Origin: Megamerina dolium
Taxonomy: Eukaryota; Arthropoda; Insecta; Diptera; Megamerinidae
Assembly (NCBI GenBank): GCA_963854835.1
Contig: OY978529.1
Span: 6,668,501-6,732,500 of the forward strand
Direction: 5' to 3'
Length of the DNA stretch: 64,000 nt
Positions 12,385 through 23,518 of this stretch are shown here, one piece after another. Positions within the stretch are counted from its first letter, which is position 1, and the number at the start of each line of letters is the position of its first letter. The position numbers and the translations under genes are program-made. Under the pieces are notes generated by a model. The model was not told where the DNA came from and did not search any database. It worked only from the letters and a program-made list of their open reading frames with translations.

Positions 12385-13880
12385 ATTATTATCGTTGTGG
12401 GGATGTTGCACCGCGACCTTTAAGATCTATTGTGCCCCCTTCGCAGAGCTAGAGTGTGTCTCTCAGCCCAGTTCCCTCGATGAATTTTAGTATTGGTCCT
12501 AATTCACAGAGACTAATTTCATCCTCGGGTATGATGAAATCTCCCAGGTATTTCATTCTCTTGTGCATCAGTGCAGGACAAGTTCCTATCACGTGTTGTG
12601 CGGTCTCGTCCTCTTCCCTGCAGAACCTACAGAGAGCATCAGATAAAATTCCCAGTTTTTTTAGGTGATAATTCAGCCTACAGTGCCCTGTTAATAATCC
12701 CGTAATGATTCGCATGTTGTTCTTCGTTAGACTCATACATTCCTCGTAGCGTTTCAGGTTGTATGTCCCTAGCGCTAGTTTGGAGTGTGTTAGCCCCGGT
12801 AAGTTTTCCCAGTATAAGCTTCTTTGTCTATTCTCTTCTTCCCAGATGATACGGGAGATGTTACCCGATCCTAATCCACAGAATGGTTCAGGCCCTACAA
12901 ATGGGGTTGATGCTCCCTTCCTGGCAAGCTTATCTGCCATTTCATTTCCATCGATCCCTACGTGCCCCGGAACGCATAGAATCCACACCTGATTGAGTTG
13001 GCCCAGGATGTTCAGTTTTTCAATGCACTCCATCACCAGATATGATGTAACCTGGTGGGATTTGAGTGCTTTGATAGCCGCCTGGATGTCACTCAGTATT
13101 GCTATTCTGCGATTCCGGTAATTTCGTTCGAGATTAAAGTGCGCACATCTATCTATGGCGTAGACTTCCGCTTGAAAGATAGAGGTGTTCTTACCTAATG
13201 GTTCAGAGTATCTTTTCCCTGGTCCGAATACACCTGCCCCGGCTCCGTCATCGGTGAGGGAACCGTCGGTGTACCATGTTATCATGTACTGGTTTATCTT
13301 GTATGTTTTCGATATACCTTCCCAATGTTTTTTGTTACTAAGCTCAGTTTTAAAATGTTTCTTAAAGCTGAACCTTGGGAGTATCACGTCCCTTGGCATC
13401 GAGATTTCAGGAAGTTGCTCAGCCAGAAGTTCTATCTTCCTTCGGCTGAGGTAACTGCCTGTGCTGACGTTGTTCCCAGCTACCCTCAAAATCGCCCTCC
13501 TCGCTTGGGACTGGATGTAAATATGGAGGGGAGTAAAGTCCAAGAGTATCTCCAGTGATGCCGTTGGACATGTTCGCATGGCTCCCGTGATACATACACA
13601 TGCAAGTCTTTGTAGCTTGCTAAGAGTGTTGATTACTGTCTGCTGCTTCGTGCACTTTTCCCAGACTATTGCCCCGTAGGCTATCATTGGCCTGACAATT
13701 GCTGTGTATATCCATCGCAGAATTTTTGGGGTACAACCCCAGCTTTTACCCGCAATAGTTCTACACGTCATGAAAGTTTTGATAGCTTTCTGTCTTATCT
13801 CCTCAATGTGGGTTTTCCACAATAATTTCTGGTCCAAGTGGGTACCCAAGAATTTCACTAAATCAGGGTAAGTATGCTAG
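12385..13880 (-). mobile_element. R1/I/jockey-type non-LTR element, 3' half, with intact RNase H
   Basis: An uninterrupted frame runs from the truncated 5' edge near 13878 to the stop at 12449. It covers the C-terminal end of the reverse transcriptase and the RNase H and Cys/His region. Downstream is a non-coding stretch ending at the ataataata run near 12383-12400, which may be the 3' tail. Confidence 0.85.
12449..13878 (-). CDS. Truncated ORF2: reverse transcriptase thumb, RNase H, CCHC-like end
   Basis: The open frame reads VKFLGTHLDQKLLWKTHIEE at its start and continues about 470 residues. RNase H motifs are all present: WYTDGSLTDDGAG (Asp), FQAEVYAIDRC (Glu), ILSDIQAAIKAL (Asp) and GHVGIDGNEMADKLARKGA (Asp). 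The C-terminal part has LLTGHCRLNYHLKKLG and CRFCREEDETAQHVIGTC. The palm domain with the FADD motif and everything 5' of it are missing, so the piece cannot retrotranspose by itself. It is the least damaged of the six RNase H fragments between 10 and 27 kb, which suggests a recent 5'-truncated insertion. Confidence 0.85.
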
Positions 13881-14110
13881 TAAGTGTAAGTGAACGGCAG
13901 AGTTCACTCATTAGTATCTTGTGGAAGTATCACAGTGGGAGCTAGAGTTAAACATCGAAACCATTCTTGAGCCTTTGAAGTAGTAGTCGAAAAAGTTAAA
14001 TAATTGGGTGCCATACGAGTTGTTCCCAAAACTCATAACTGATCGCATTTACATAAGTGAGTTCTTATTGGAAGTTGATGAAAACTAGTCGTTTTTGCAG
14101 CAGCAGTTTT
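13881..14110. other. Intergenic DNA
   Basis: Nothing recognised. Confidence 0.4.
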
Positions 14111-14114
14111 GCGT

Positions 14115-14280
14115 CATCTATTATTATTATTTTCTTTTTCTCCTTTAAACTCCTAATTGGAGCATAGGGCCTCCACAAGGCTTCTCCATCGCACTCGGTT
14201 TTGGGCAGTTGATCTAGCGTCTTCCCAACGCACCTTCTAATCCGTTATTGTTCCACCGGCTTTCCAGCTCTGCTTGAAGC
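14115..14280 (-). mobile_element. Possible non-LTR 3' fragment
   Basis: The minus strand reads CDGEALWRPYAPI near 14160-14200, a phrase I associate with the C-terminal end of RTE-like reverse transcriptases in flies. Nothing else supports it. Confidence 0.35.
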
Positions 14281-14639
14281 TAGAAAAGCTATTGGTTTTA
14301 TTAAGTTCAAAACAACGGAAGTTAAAATGACAGAATTCTATAATAGAAGCATAATAATGAAGCACAATGGCTGAAATGGTGGCACCTCTGATGAAATGTC
14401 CGTATAATTTTTGTAAGTACTAACCTTCTGATTATTAATTCACAAGTTGCAGTGGTTTCAGTAGCGCTACTTTTGTGATTTTTGTGTTGATTTTTCTTTG
14501 CTTTGATCGTAAAGTGAAAGGAAAAGAGATACTTAAAAACACCTTAAAAAATATCAAAAACACGTGTCGTTTGCATTTTGCATAAACATTTGTCCATGAG
14601 AAAACTGTTTTTGAACAGTTGAAGAAAACCAACAACGTG
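14281..14639. other. Intergenic DNA
   Basis: The AT-rich sequence has no motif or element boundary that I can support. Confidence 0.4.
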
Positions 14640-14990
14640 TCGATAATTCTGAGAGTTCTTTGGAACCATTTCGGCAAGATAGAAATCCACCACTTGGATC
14701 CACCCCTACACTCCAGGGTCAAGAAGTCAGCTGAGTGGGCAACAGCCTGAGAACATCGCCCAAAACGACCAAAAACGCAACAGTCATCTGGCAAGGTTAT
14801 GGCGTCCATATTTTGGGATGCGCGTGAAATTTAGTTCATCGCCTGCCTTGAAAAAAGTCACACCATCAGTAGCGATCGCTATATTGCCCTACTGGTGCTT
14901 TTGCATTATCAATCAATCAAAAGAGAGCGTTACGTTGCAGCAAGGACAAAATCCTTGTTCATCAAGTGGACCAGACCGAGAGCCCTACGG
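14640..14990 (+). mobile_element. mariner-like transposase remnant
   Basis: After stops and frame breaks the plus strand shows SSGKVMASIFWDARE at 14787-14832 followed by CLEKSHTISSDRYIALL, which corresponds to the central DDE region of mariner (VMASVFWD...YLEKGKTI). The long minus-strand frame at 14435-14809 is antisense to it. Confidence 0.55.
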
Positions 14991-15340
14991 CTGATACTTC
15001 TGGGGACCAACCACAAGTGTTACGGGCACTAGGACCAAACGATATCTCTACCTTTTTAATGAAGGATAGAGTTGATCTTGTCGAACTTTAGATGATTGAA
15101 GCTGGTGTTGGGAAGCTCAGCTGAAAGTGTTTGAGGCGAAGCCTGGCCAAGGCCGGAGGAGGATTTTAACCAGTTATTTTAAATAGTTATTTCCTTAGAG
15201 ATAGCCGGTTATTAGGCGTAAGTTTGTTCTGCTAAGTCAAATTCTGTCAAAAGCTGCATTGAAGCTGATAAGGGTTTTCGTTTGGCGGAGGCCTGTCGAA
15301 TTTGTCCATTGTAGTAGGTATTAGTCGTGGTAATGTTTTT
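14991..15340. other. Intergenic DNA
   Basis: No motif or element boundary is recognised. Confidence 0.4.
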
Positions 15341-15860
15341 CTATCAGAGCTTAGGCAGATGCCCAGCTTATACCGCTGAAAGATTCTGCGCCCGTCAGTG
15401 GAGAAGACGAGTCAGCTCTCGCTAGTTCATCCGCCATTTCATTGCACTCAATTCCTTTGTGCCCCGGTACCCAACATAATGTGACCTTATTTCGAATAGA
15501 GAGTTTTTGTAGGATAAGGAAACATTCGGTGACTAGTTTTGAGAGATTTGATGGCAGCTTAGCTGTCTGAGCAAATAAGAATGCGCTCTCCGTACACAAA
15601 GTTCTATGGCATGTATTTTTGTTTGGAAGACAGTTGGCCACGAGCCCATTGCAACAGATATGCGGGTATTAGGACCGTATATCCCGGCGCCTGTACCTTC
15701 GTCTGTCTTCGATCCGTCTGTAAACCAAACGTATTTATGTTCTGAGGATATTAAATTACTATTTCTTTTCCATTCCAGTCTGTCTGGGATGATTGTGGCG
15801 AAGCGTCTGCGATAACGTAGTTCATGAGGCATAGAATCAGAGTTAGAGCATATTTCTATA
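15341..15860 (-). mobile_element. Non-LTR element fragment with RNase H domain
   Basis: Two overlapping minus-strand frames give YVWFTDGSKTDEGTGAGIYG, FQTKIHAIELC and, after a frameshift near 15580, LCWVPGHKGIECNEMADELA. The Glu of the RNase H tetrad falls in a QTKIHAIE context where QAE is usual, so the Glu is lost (Lys). The C-terminal Cys/His part is missing. It is a separate lineage or old copy from that at 12385-13880. Confidence 0.8.
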
Positions 15861-15939
15861 TTTGGTATATTTTACTTTTGCATTAAATAATCACGAAAAA
15901 AAATGGTTCTATATGAAGAAGAAGAAAGTGTTCTTTCAC

Positions 15940-16240
15940 AGCGTCACAAGTCGTTGGCTATCATTGCCAAATTGTACGAATTACACATAGAATTGCTTCC
16001 GCACTCTCTGTATTTGCCAGGTTTGGTTCCAAGTGGCTTTTACCAGTTCAGTGACCTCTACAAATGCTTGCCAGAACAGAGGATTACTTTCAAGCCAAAG
16101 ATGAATTGCTCTACATGAAAGGTATCTTCGAGATGCGTCGTTGTAACGCTCTTGAATGACTCTATGTTAATGAATATAGTGGAATTTTGCCAAATTTTCA
16201 TCGATAAATAAAGTCTGAAATTTGAGAAACTAAAAAAACC
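15940..16240 (+). mobile_element. mariner-like transposase C-terminal remnant
   Basis: The plus strand reads HKSLAIIAKLYELHIELLPH, then YLPGLVPSGFY, which corresponds to mariner HKSxxAMAKLHEL...PYSPDLAPSDY with the catalytic Asp changed to Gly. A stop at 16118 follows. Confidence 0.65.
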
Positions 16241-17171
16241 TTTGTTCACAAGAGTGCCTATGTAATTTAATTATTACACGCATATACTCGTAATATGTAT
16301 ATGCAATTATTTATTTATAATTTCTATGCCCTTCATTCAACGGCGACGATTGTACGTACTACAAATATTCATTAATTAATAGGGAAAAAATGTATGCGTA
16401 CGATATCATTGTTTGCTATTGTCATTGTCATAATAATGATATGACACAATGACACAATGACTTATTGGTTGAATCTGAAATGAAAGAAACTGTTAGACAG
16501 ATGTGACTGAATGAAATGATTGCTGCATATTGGATGTATGCAAGTATGAATGTGAGGGTATGTGTGAGAGTGTATTAACACATATTATCATATCTTTATG
16601 TGTTGTGCATTGATGCAATGACGATGACGATGATGATGATGACGACGATGGTGATAATGACGACTATATGTTGACACACTTTTTACTACTTCTCTATATG
16701 TAGACATACATTCCATATACATAGCTTGAATAGCATCCACACATATATATTTGTATATCACAGAAGAAAAAACCCCCAAACAATAAATGCGACAAAAGTA
16801 GACATATATGTAATAATAATAACAATGATAATGATACGTGCGTATAGTCATAAAAAAAAAATAATAATAATAAAAACCATCATCATCATCATCATCATCA
16901 TCATAATATTATTGTTGATGATGAAAATGGTTAAAGCAACGAAAATATTTTCATACCTATTGGCATTTAAATGAAAAAAAAAAAAATTAAAATCAATATA
17001 TTCACATTTATATATTTATAGATTGCGAATGATGTGGATGTAGGTATGTATAGTAGAATGGTTGGAAATAAAATAGTTTCCATGATTTTCAAATTCCATA
17101 TACATACTAAAAGTTAAAATTTTACAATATTTAATTTAATCTAATGTCATTTAATGAAGAACGAATTGTCT
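16241..17171. other. Microsatellite-rich intergenic DNA
   Basis: It holds gatgatgac arrays at 16618-16655, a cat array at 16877-16904 and A runs. No gene is supported. Confidence 0.5.
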
Positions 17172-17242
17172 GCTTACTTACTTATGTGGCCATAACAACC
17201 GAATATCGATTTAGGCCGAATATAACACGCTTCGCCAGCCAT
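17172..17242 (-). mobile_element. RTE-like element, 3' terminal stub
   Basis: The sequence ttacttacttatgtggcc, ataacaaccgaatatcgatt and taggccgaat is the inverse of the 3' end and taag tail of the RTE-like copies at 9940-10003 and 41195-41244. Only about 70 bases remain, an extreme 5' truncation. Confidence 0.8.
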
Positions 17243-18055
17243 CAAAAGACGAAAGACACAAATTCTTATATAAAATATGTAAAATGTTCCAAAATGTGTC
17301 TGAAATTCAATTAAGTATGAGCATTAATTGCCTTCTATTCATTTTTTCAACCTTTAATTCATTCCATAAACCAAAGATATAATATCTGCGAAATCAAAGA
17401 AGTTACGAAAAATAAAATTAAATATTACGATTTGGTCAAATTTCTAATTTTAATGCAAATGAAAAAATTTAAGTTATATTCTACTTTACAAAAATTTACC
17501 TTATAAGTATGATGTGTTAACATGGAACTTGTTACAAATGGAACAAATTTTCACAAAAGAGCTTATTCTAAATCAAAGCAAACAAGCGGAGCAAAATTAA
17601 TTTTATTCATAGATATCTGACCCACTTTTACTATTCATTCGGATATGTTCACAATTTTTTTTTTTTTTTTTTTTTGATAATTTCCATGTGCTTAATTTAC
17701 ATTATATTTTGTCTGCATATGTTGGTAATTAAATTACAATAAAAATAATATTATTAATAATTATAATAATAAGAACAATAATAATTGTAATAATAATTAT
17801 TATTAAAATTATAATAGTAACAAATTTTTAATTATTTATTAAAATTATTATGATAGTAACAATTCAAGAATATATACTGGATACTGTATAATATAAATTT
17901 TATTTTTTTTTTTTTTTTTTTTTTTGGAATTAATTTTTATGCATTCTTTTCTAAATATTAAAAACGTCTAAAGCTCATGAGTGATTAAAATTTGTATAAT
18001 TAAATTTATTCCGGATTAGTTGGTTTCCTTGTCCATATGATATGAGTCATATATA
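17243..18055. other. AT-rich intergenic DNA
   Basis: Long T runs (17659-17677 and 17907-17926) and AAT-rich tracts. Nothing else is seen. Confidence 0.5.
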
Positions 18056-19287
18056 CGAGAGTGGTCCCAGAACTACCCGACCTAATAAAGAAAACAGAAC
18101 AAATTTTGGGAAAACTTTTCTTTATTTCTCAACATAATCTCCTTTTAGCTCTATACATTTTTCCCAGCGATATTCTATAGCTTCGATACCCTGTTTATAT
18201 TATGAAATTACAATAGCCATCTACCGCACACTCCACCTTCTTCATTGTTTGCAAATCTTCTACCACAAAGCCATTTTTTTTTTAAATTTGTAAATAGAAA
18301 ATAATCCGAAAAAGCTAAAACTGGCGAATAAGGTGCGTGCTGAAGCAATTCGAGCTTTAACTCATTGATTTTGGCCATCGCAATAGCGGTTGTGTGAACT
18401 GGTGCATTGCCTTGATGAAACAACACTTTCTTTTTTGCCAAATGCGGCCTTTTTTCTTTAATTTCATCACTTAAACGCTGCAACAAATTAGCATAGCCGT
18501 TGATTGTTTTTCCTTTTTAAAGATAATCAATAACAATTAACCCATGTGCATCCCAAAGAACAGGCGCCATAACCTTGCCTGCAAATGGAAGTGTCTTCGC
18601 CTTCTTTGGATTTCAGTCGACTGTTTTGACTACTCCTTTGTCTCAGGTGTGAAGTTGTGGACCCATTTCTCATCCATGGTTACGAATCGACGCAAAAACT
18701 CGGCTTTATTACTGTGAAACATCGCCAAATACTCTATAGAAACATCTTCACGACGTTATTTTTGTTCTATTGTGAGCAAACGCGGCACCCATCTTGTATA
18801 TAGCTTTTTCATCTCCAAATTTTCGGTCAATATGCGATGTATAGCACTTTTTGAAATGCCTGCAATTTCACCTAGCTCACGCACCTTCAACCGGCGATCA
18901 TCCAATAACATTTTGTGGAATTTCTTAACCGTTTCTGGCGTGGCCACCTCAATTGGTCAACCACTACTGTGTTCGTCTTCGCAGCTCGTACGACTTCGTT
19001 CAAACTCTACCACTCAATATTTTATGGTCGTAAACGAAGGAGCAGGCTCCCTTAGAGTAGAATCTAGTTCGGCTTTAATATTCGTTGGACTGAGACCTTT
19101 CAAATGAAAGTATTGAATTACGTAACGATGACCAATTTTTTTCATATTTACAAATTCACTGAGGTCGTTAACTTTCGATGGCTCCAAAAAAAAAAATACT
19201 AAACAACTTGGAGCCTTGAAACTTTTATAAGGTTGTCACTTTTCACCAAAGTAATTGTCAGGTCGGGTAGTTCTAGAACCGCCCTCA
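18056..19287 (-). mobile_element. mariner element, copy 2 (full length, degenerate)
   Basis: The ends are cgagagtggtcccagaacta at 18056 and the inverse ending gaaccgccctca at 19287, each next to TA. On the minus strand the transposase reads LDDRRLKVRELGEIAGISKS, then RPHLAKKKVLFHQGNAPVHT and YSPVLAFSDYFLF. Two catalytic Asp residues are replaced (FHQDNAP to FHQGNAP, YSPDL to YSPVL). Frameshifts separate the HTH and DDE parts. At 1232 bases it is the only one of the three copies with both ends well kept. Confidence 0.9.
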
Positions 19288-19289
19288 TA

Positions 19290-19999
19290 TCTTTAATAGA
19301 CAATGTGGCATAGACAATTTTTATTTTGCATGACGAAAGACAATATTTTGAATTATAAAAATCTATCAATAAATGGATGGATCACGAAAAAAAATTTCAA
19401 AATTTCACCCCTATCTTGAAAGTTAAGTTGAAAGGTTCATGGAACAAAAAAAAATATTTTTTTCTTAACTCCTTTAAAACCGCCAAAATTATTATTTTTT
19501 TTTATCAAAGGTCAGTTGTTAAATATCCGATTTGTTTTTAAATAATAGCTTGTTGTAAACTTCTTAGAAAGAGTTACTATTGCTGCATATCTGCTTTGAA
19601 ATTGAAGGAGGCTATAAAAAAGCATTTTTAGTTCCCCTAATTCTACCTCCCTAATCATCATTTTTTCCATCATAAAATTAAAACCCTTTAAGAACCATAA
19701 AACTTTCCCTTTTTAAGGTGTGAAGCTAACTCTAAAACTAAAGGAGTAATAATGAAATTAAATGTTCATTAAGTGTTTAACTAGTAGAAACTTGGTCGGA
19801 AAACAAATTGAGACAAGGTTACTCAAATCTTACATTGTTCTAATCGTCCGTTCCTATCCATGTAATGTCAGTAATTGCATTGAAGAGTGATTTTTCAACA
19901 AGCCATTTTTAAAAATCGGAAAATAAGCAACTGAGCTATAATAAAAAATCGTAGAAGGCCAAGGACAAACTGGCAAATCATCAGATTAAATCATCCCAG
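19290..19999. other. AT-rich intergenic DNA
   Basis: No gene or repeat end recognised. Confidence 0.4.
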
Positions 20000-20930
20000 A
20001 GTTGGACTTTCGCAGAAAGTATGATGTAAAATTTCCCACGCGGAAGGACTGAGATTGGGCCTGACTATGGAGGAGAATGTCACCAAGATCTACACTGATG
20101 GTTTAAAGATGAATGGCGGTATTGGTGCGGGGGTATACTCCAAAGATCTTGAGGTATCAAAGTCCTTCCGTCTGGCAGATACAGCTAGTATATTTCAGGC
20201 CGAAGCTCTCGGGATAAGAGGGGCTTGCTGCAAGATACTAAACAATCAGATACATACATCATCAAAGGCATATATTTTGTCAAATATCCAAGCGGCACTT
20301 CTGGCATTGATATCATCGATATCGAACTCAATAATCATAGGACAATGTATGGAAGAGCTCAACACACTAGCACGCAAAATGGACATCACTCTCGTCTGGG
20401 TACCTGATCATAGGCACAAAGAAGGAGACGAGAAAGCGGACGAACTGGCAATAAAGGGGGTAACTAACAGCGGATCCGAGTCGGTAACTATTGAAAACCC
20501 CCTTAGCGCCATCAGTCTCGAAAGCAGGCAGAAACCAGGTGTTCAAGAACAGGCGCCTGTAAAATAGCAAAAGCAACTTGGGCTAAATACGATAAGTCAA
20601 GAACCGACAAATTGGTAAGAATGAAAAGAACAGATATCTTCAGAATCACCTCCGCTATTACCGGTCACTGGCCGATAGGGTGCCATGCAGAGAAATAGGA
20701 TGGCCCTACAACGACAGATGCCGAAGCTGCAAACAAGAGGGATTCAAGGAGATGGATTTCCACTATCTATATGAGTGCCCAAGTCTGGGCGCTCTCCGAC
20801 ATAGAACTCTAGGGAAATTCGTAATGGATAATCTAAATGAAATTGCTGGAAACAAAATAGACGATATTAGCAGATTTATTAACGGAACAAGATGGTTCGT
20901 ATAGGCCTCACTTCAGTGGTTCCAGGAGCG
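20000..20930 (+). mobile_element. R1/I/jockey-type non-LTR fragment with damaged RNase H
   Basis: The frame at 20055-20566 reads KIYTDGLKMNGGIGAGVYS, FQAEALGIRGACCK, ILSNIQAALLAL and LVWVPDHRHKEGDEKADELA. The third acidic residue of the RNase H tetrad is Asn and the usual VPGH is VPDH. After a frame break the part at 20680-20904 gives CRSCKQEGFKEMDFHYLYEC and a stop at 20904. The 5' half is absent. Confidence 0.85.
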
Positions 20931-21364
20931 GTGTAGCAAAATGGCGCTTTTCTATGTGCTAATTGAGTCTCGGTTTCTATCTACAGATCAGCATCTAAAT
21001 CAACCAACCAAGAATAAAAAAAAAATCATTTTAGCTGTTCTACAAAGGTTAAGAAAGAATTTTTTTTTTTTTTTTCGTGAGCTTCTCAACATAATCTTTC
21101 AAACTAGGGGTGAAATTATGAAACTTTTTTTTTATATGAAGGGCGATTCACCCCCATATTGTATATATGCCTAATTGATGTCGCTCATACGCCCCGTATG
21201 CAAAGCTGTTATGTAGATAATGTGTCTCCTCTCTATTTATACAGTTTCTCAGAAGCCGTAAGCCTATTCCACTAGCATAAAGAATTCTATGGCAATGACC
21301 AGTAATCGCTCCAAAAGAAGTTGCAATATTTTATGAGACTCAAATAAACAAAAACATATTGATA

Positions 21365-21625
21365 GTCTCAGAATGTGGATACCACGTCAAAAAAATTGAT
21401 CGTCTTTTGATAAAAACTCTTCAGGGATCCAATTTTCCAGTTCTTCAGTTGTTTTGAAGTACTCTTCCTCAAGTGCGTGACCCATCGATGAAAACAAGTG
21501 GTAATCGGAAGGAGCGGGTGGAATAACAAATCCCAGCCAAAAGATTTGATCGTATCTTGAACCGGATTTGCTTTATGGAGGAAAATGACCTTGGTCACTT
21601 TGAAGTGGTGACTCATCCACAAGTC
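21365..21625 (-). mobile_element. mariner-like transposase, C-terminal part (split copy)
   Basis: The minus strand shows VTKVIFLHKANPVQDTIKSF and GWDLLFHPLLPI, then STSKQLKNWK. It is the expected continuation of the piece at 22245-22620. The second catalytic Asp (LHDNAP) is Lys here. Confidence 0.75.
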
Positions 21626-22244
21626 CAAATAGCGCTTATGCAACGTTTTGTTACCACATCCCACAGAATGTTTGTGTGGGCAGCACGGTTAGGTCTAGTT
21701 CGTACTGCTTAGAAACCTCAGGAGGTCAATGATGCTTATTTCCGCCAACTCCTCTATGTTATTGAAGAGTGATTTACCTAGGGTGTTTATTCTCTGCTTC
21801 CAAAGGGCAGGGCATTTACAAAGGAAGTGGAAGACCGTTTACTTTTCCTCTACTTGGTTACAACTGTGACAGAAATCTTTGTGGGACATCCCCATTTGGG
21901 CCGCCTATTCTCCGATGAGCCAAAATCCAGTAATGACTGCCGTTGGTCTAGAAAGTCTTTTCAGTTCCTGTTTACCAGTAGTGTTGTTTGTTTAGGATTG
22001 TATCTAGGCCATAGTGACCTACTAGTCGTACACTTTGTGAGACTTTTCCACCTGCAGTCCGCTATTTGGAGATATTTTATATTGATAGCTCTTTTAGCTA
22101 CACTCAGCGGCATGAACACCGGTTCTGCAAGAGCCTCTTCCATGGCAGATCCGCTTCTTGCCAGTTCATCGGCTTTTTCGTTACCTTCTACGTTCCGGTG
22201 TCCCGGTTTCGTCTGCTTTGTTCTACTAGGAAGAAGGATATGAC
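21626..22244 (-). mobile_element. Non-LTR RNase H-containing 3' fragment inserted in a mariner
   Basis: The minus strand reads TKQTKPGHRNVEGNEKADEL, ARSGSAMEEALAEPVFMPLS and later KCTTSRSLWPRYN, typical of the RNase H to C-terminal region of R1/I-type elements. It separates two parts of one mariner-like gene. The exact insertion borders are not resolved. Confidence 0.7.
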
Positions 22245-22620
22245 TGCTGAAATTATCTTACGGTGTTTTCTGGACCATTCTGGTCGTTTCGTTTCTATCA
22301 ATGCATGATTTAAATTGATCACTTGTTGTCGGTAGTGATCAGTATTAACAGTTTCACCAGGTTTTAGAAGCTCATGGTACACAACACCTTTCTGATCCCA
22401 TCAAACACACAGCATCCTCTTCGATCCGGTCTTGCCATCGATGTTAATGGTTGGCCTGGTGTAACCCATTATTTTTTGTATTTAGGATTCACAAAATAAA
22501 TCCACTTCTCATCACCAGTCACCAGTCGAATACCGAAACACTTTGTACATGAACATTGTTCGGGCTTTTCTGTATTAGGGTAACGATATAGTCCTTGGCA
22601 TAGTTAAAGTCGAAATCATA
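22245..22620 (-). mobile_element. mariner-like transposase, central part (split copy)
   Basis: The minus strand shows GYTRPTINIDGKTGSKRMLC, VWWDQKGVVYHELLKPGETV and ALIETKRPEWSRKHRK. The expected LLHDNAPSHT that follows is found at 21580-21620 beyond the RNase H fragment. Confidence 0.75.
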
Positions 22621-23518
22621 CTTTTTTATAAAGAGTATCTATTCTTTTGCAAATATAGCCGTATAGGGAATTACAAATTTGAAAACTACTTTTGTATGGG
22701 AGTTGGGTGTGATTTTAATCCATTACTACCATTTTCTAGTATATCTATTCAGACGAACTTCATTTACCAAAGCTTATGTCGATAAGTAGTAGTTTCGTAT
22801 TGATGAGCCTGCCAAAGTCAAATGCATTATCGCTCTAGAAATGTTCAAAAATTATTTAGTTGGTATAATCATTCATGTGCTATTTCACTTTGATAGCCAC
22901 TAATAAACGTCAACGACGAGAAAATCCCGTCTAAAAATGATGAATGTCTAAACCGAATGATGAATGAAACTTGATGAATCTTTTCATTTTTGAACATTTT
23001 TATTCTGACGAATTAAAATCTACATTCACACATGTGCACAATCAAATTATAGCATAAATTTCCCATAGACTCATTCAAAATAAAACAAAAACTAACAGAG
23101 AATTTGCAAATTAAACGCGCCAAACTATCATAGATGTTACCACAAAGTAAGCTTTTAATAACAAGCAGCAGCAGCAGCAGCAGCAACAAAATTGTCAAAA
23201 ACCAACATTAAGTATTACTCGTATTGTTGAATGGAAATGAAAATGGAAATGAAATGGTCATCTCATCGGAAAGTAATACTGCAGCTACTGTTCGTGTTTA
23301 CACATAAGAGCACAGTCTATGTTATTATGATTATGTGTATGTATGCATGTGTCTATGACCTACTATACGTACATATGTATGCATGCATATGTATGTATAC
23401 ATTACATACATTACACACATTAGCTATGGAATAGTGAAGCCTTTTCGATACGTAATTTTTATAAAAAAATTTTAATTAGAATTGCATTAAAGTAATGTTT
23501 GATATTTTTCTTCCATTT
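22621..23518. other. Intergenic DNA with simple repeats
   Basis: A cag array at 23166-23184 and catatgtatg-type repeats at 23330-23400 are present. No gene is recognised. Confidence 0.45.
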
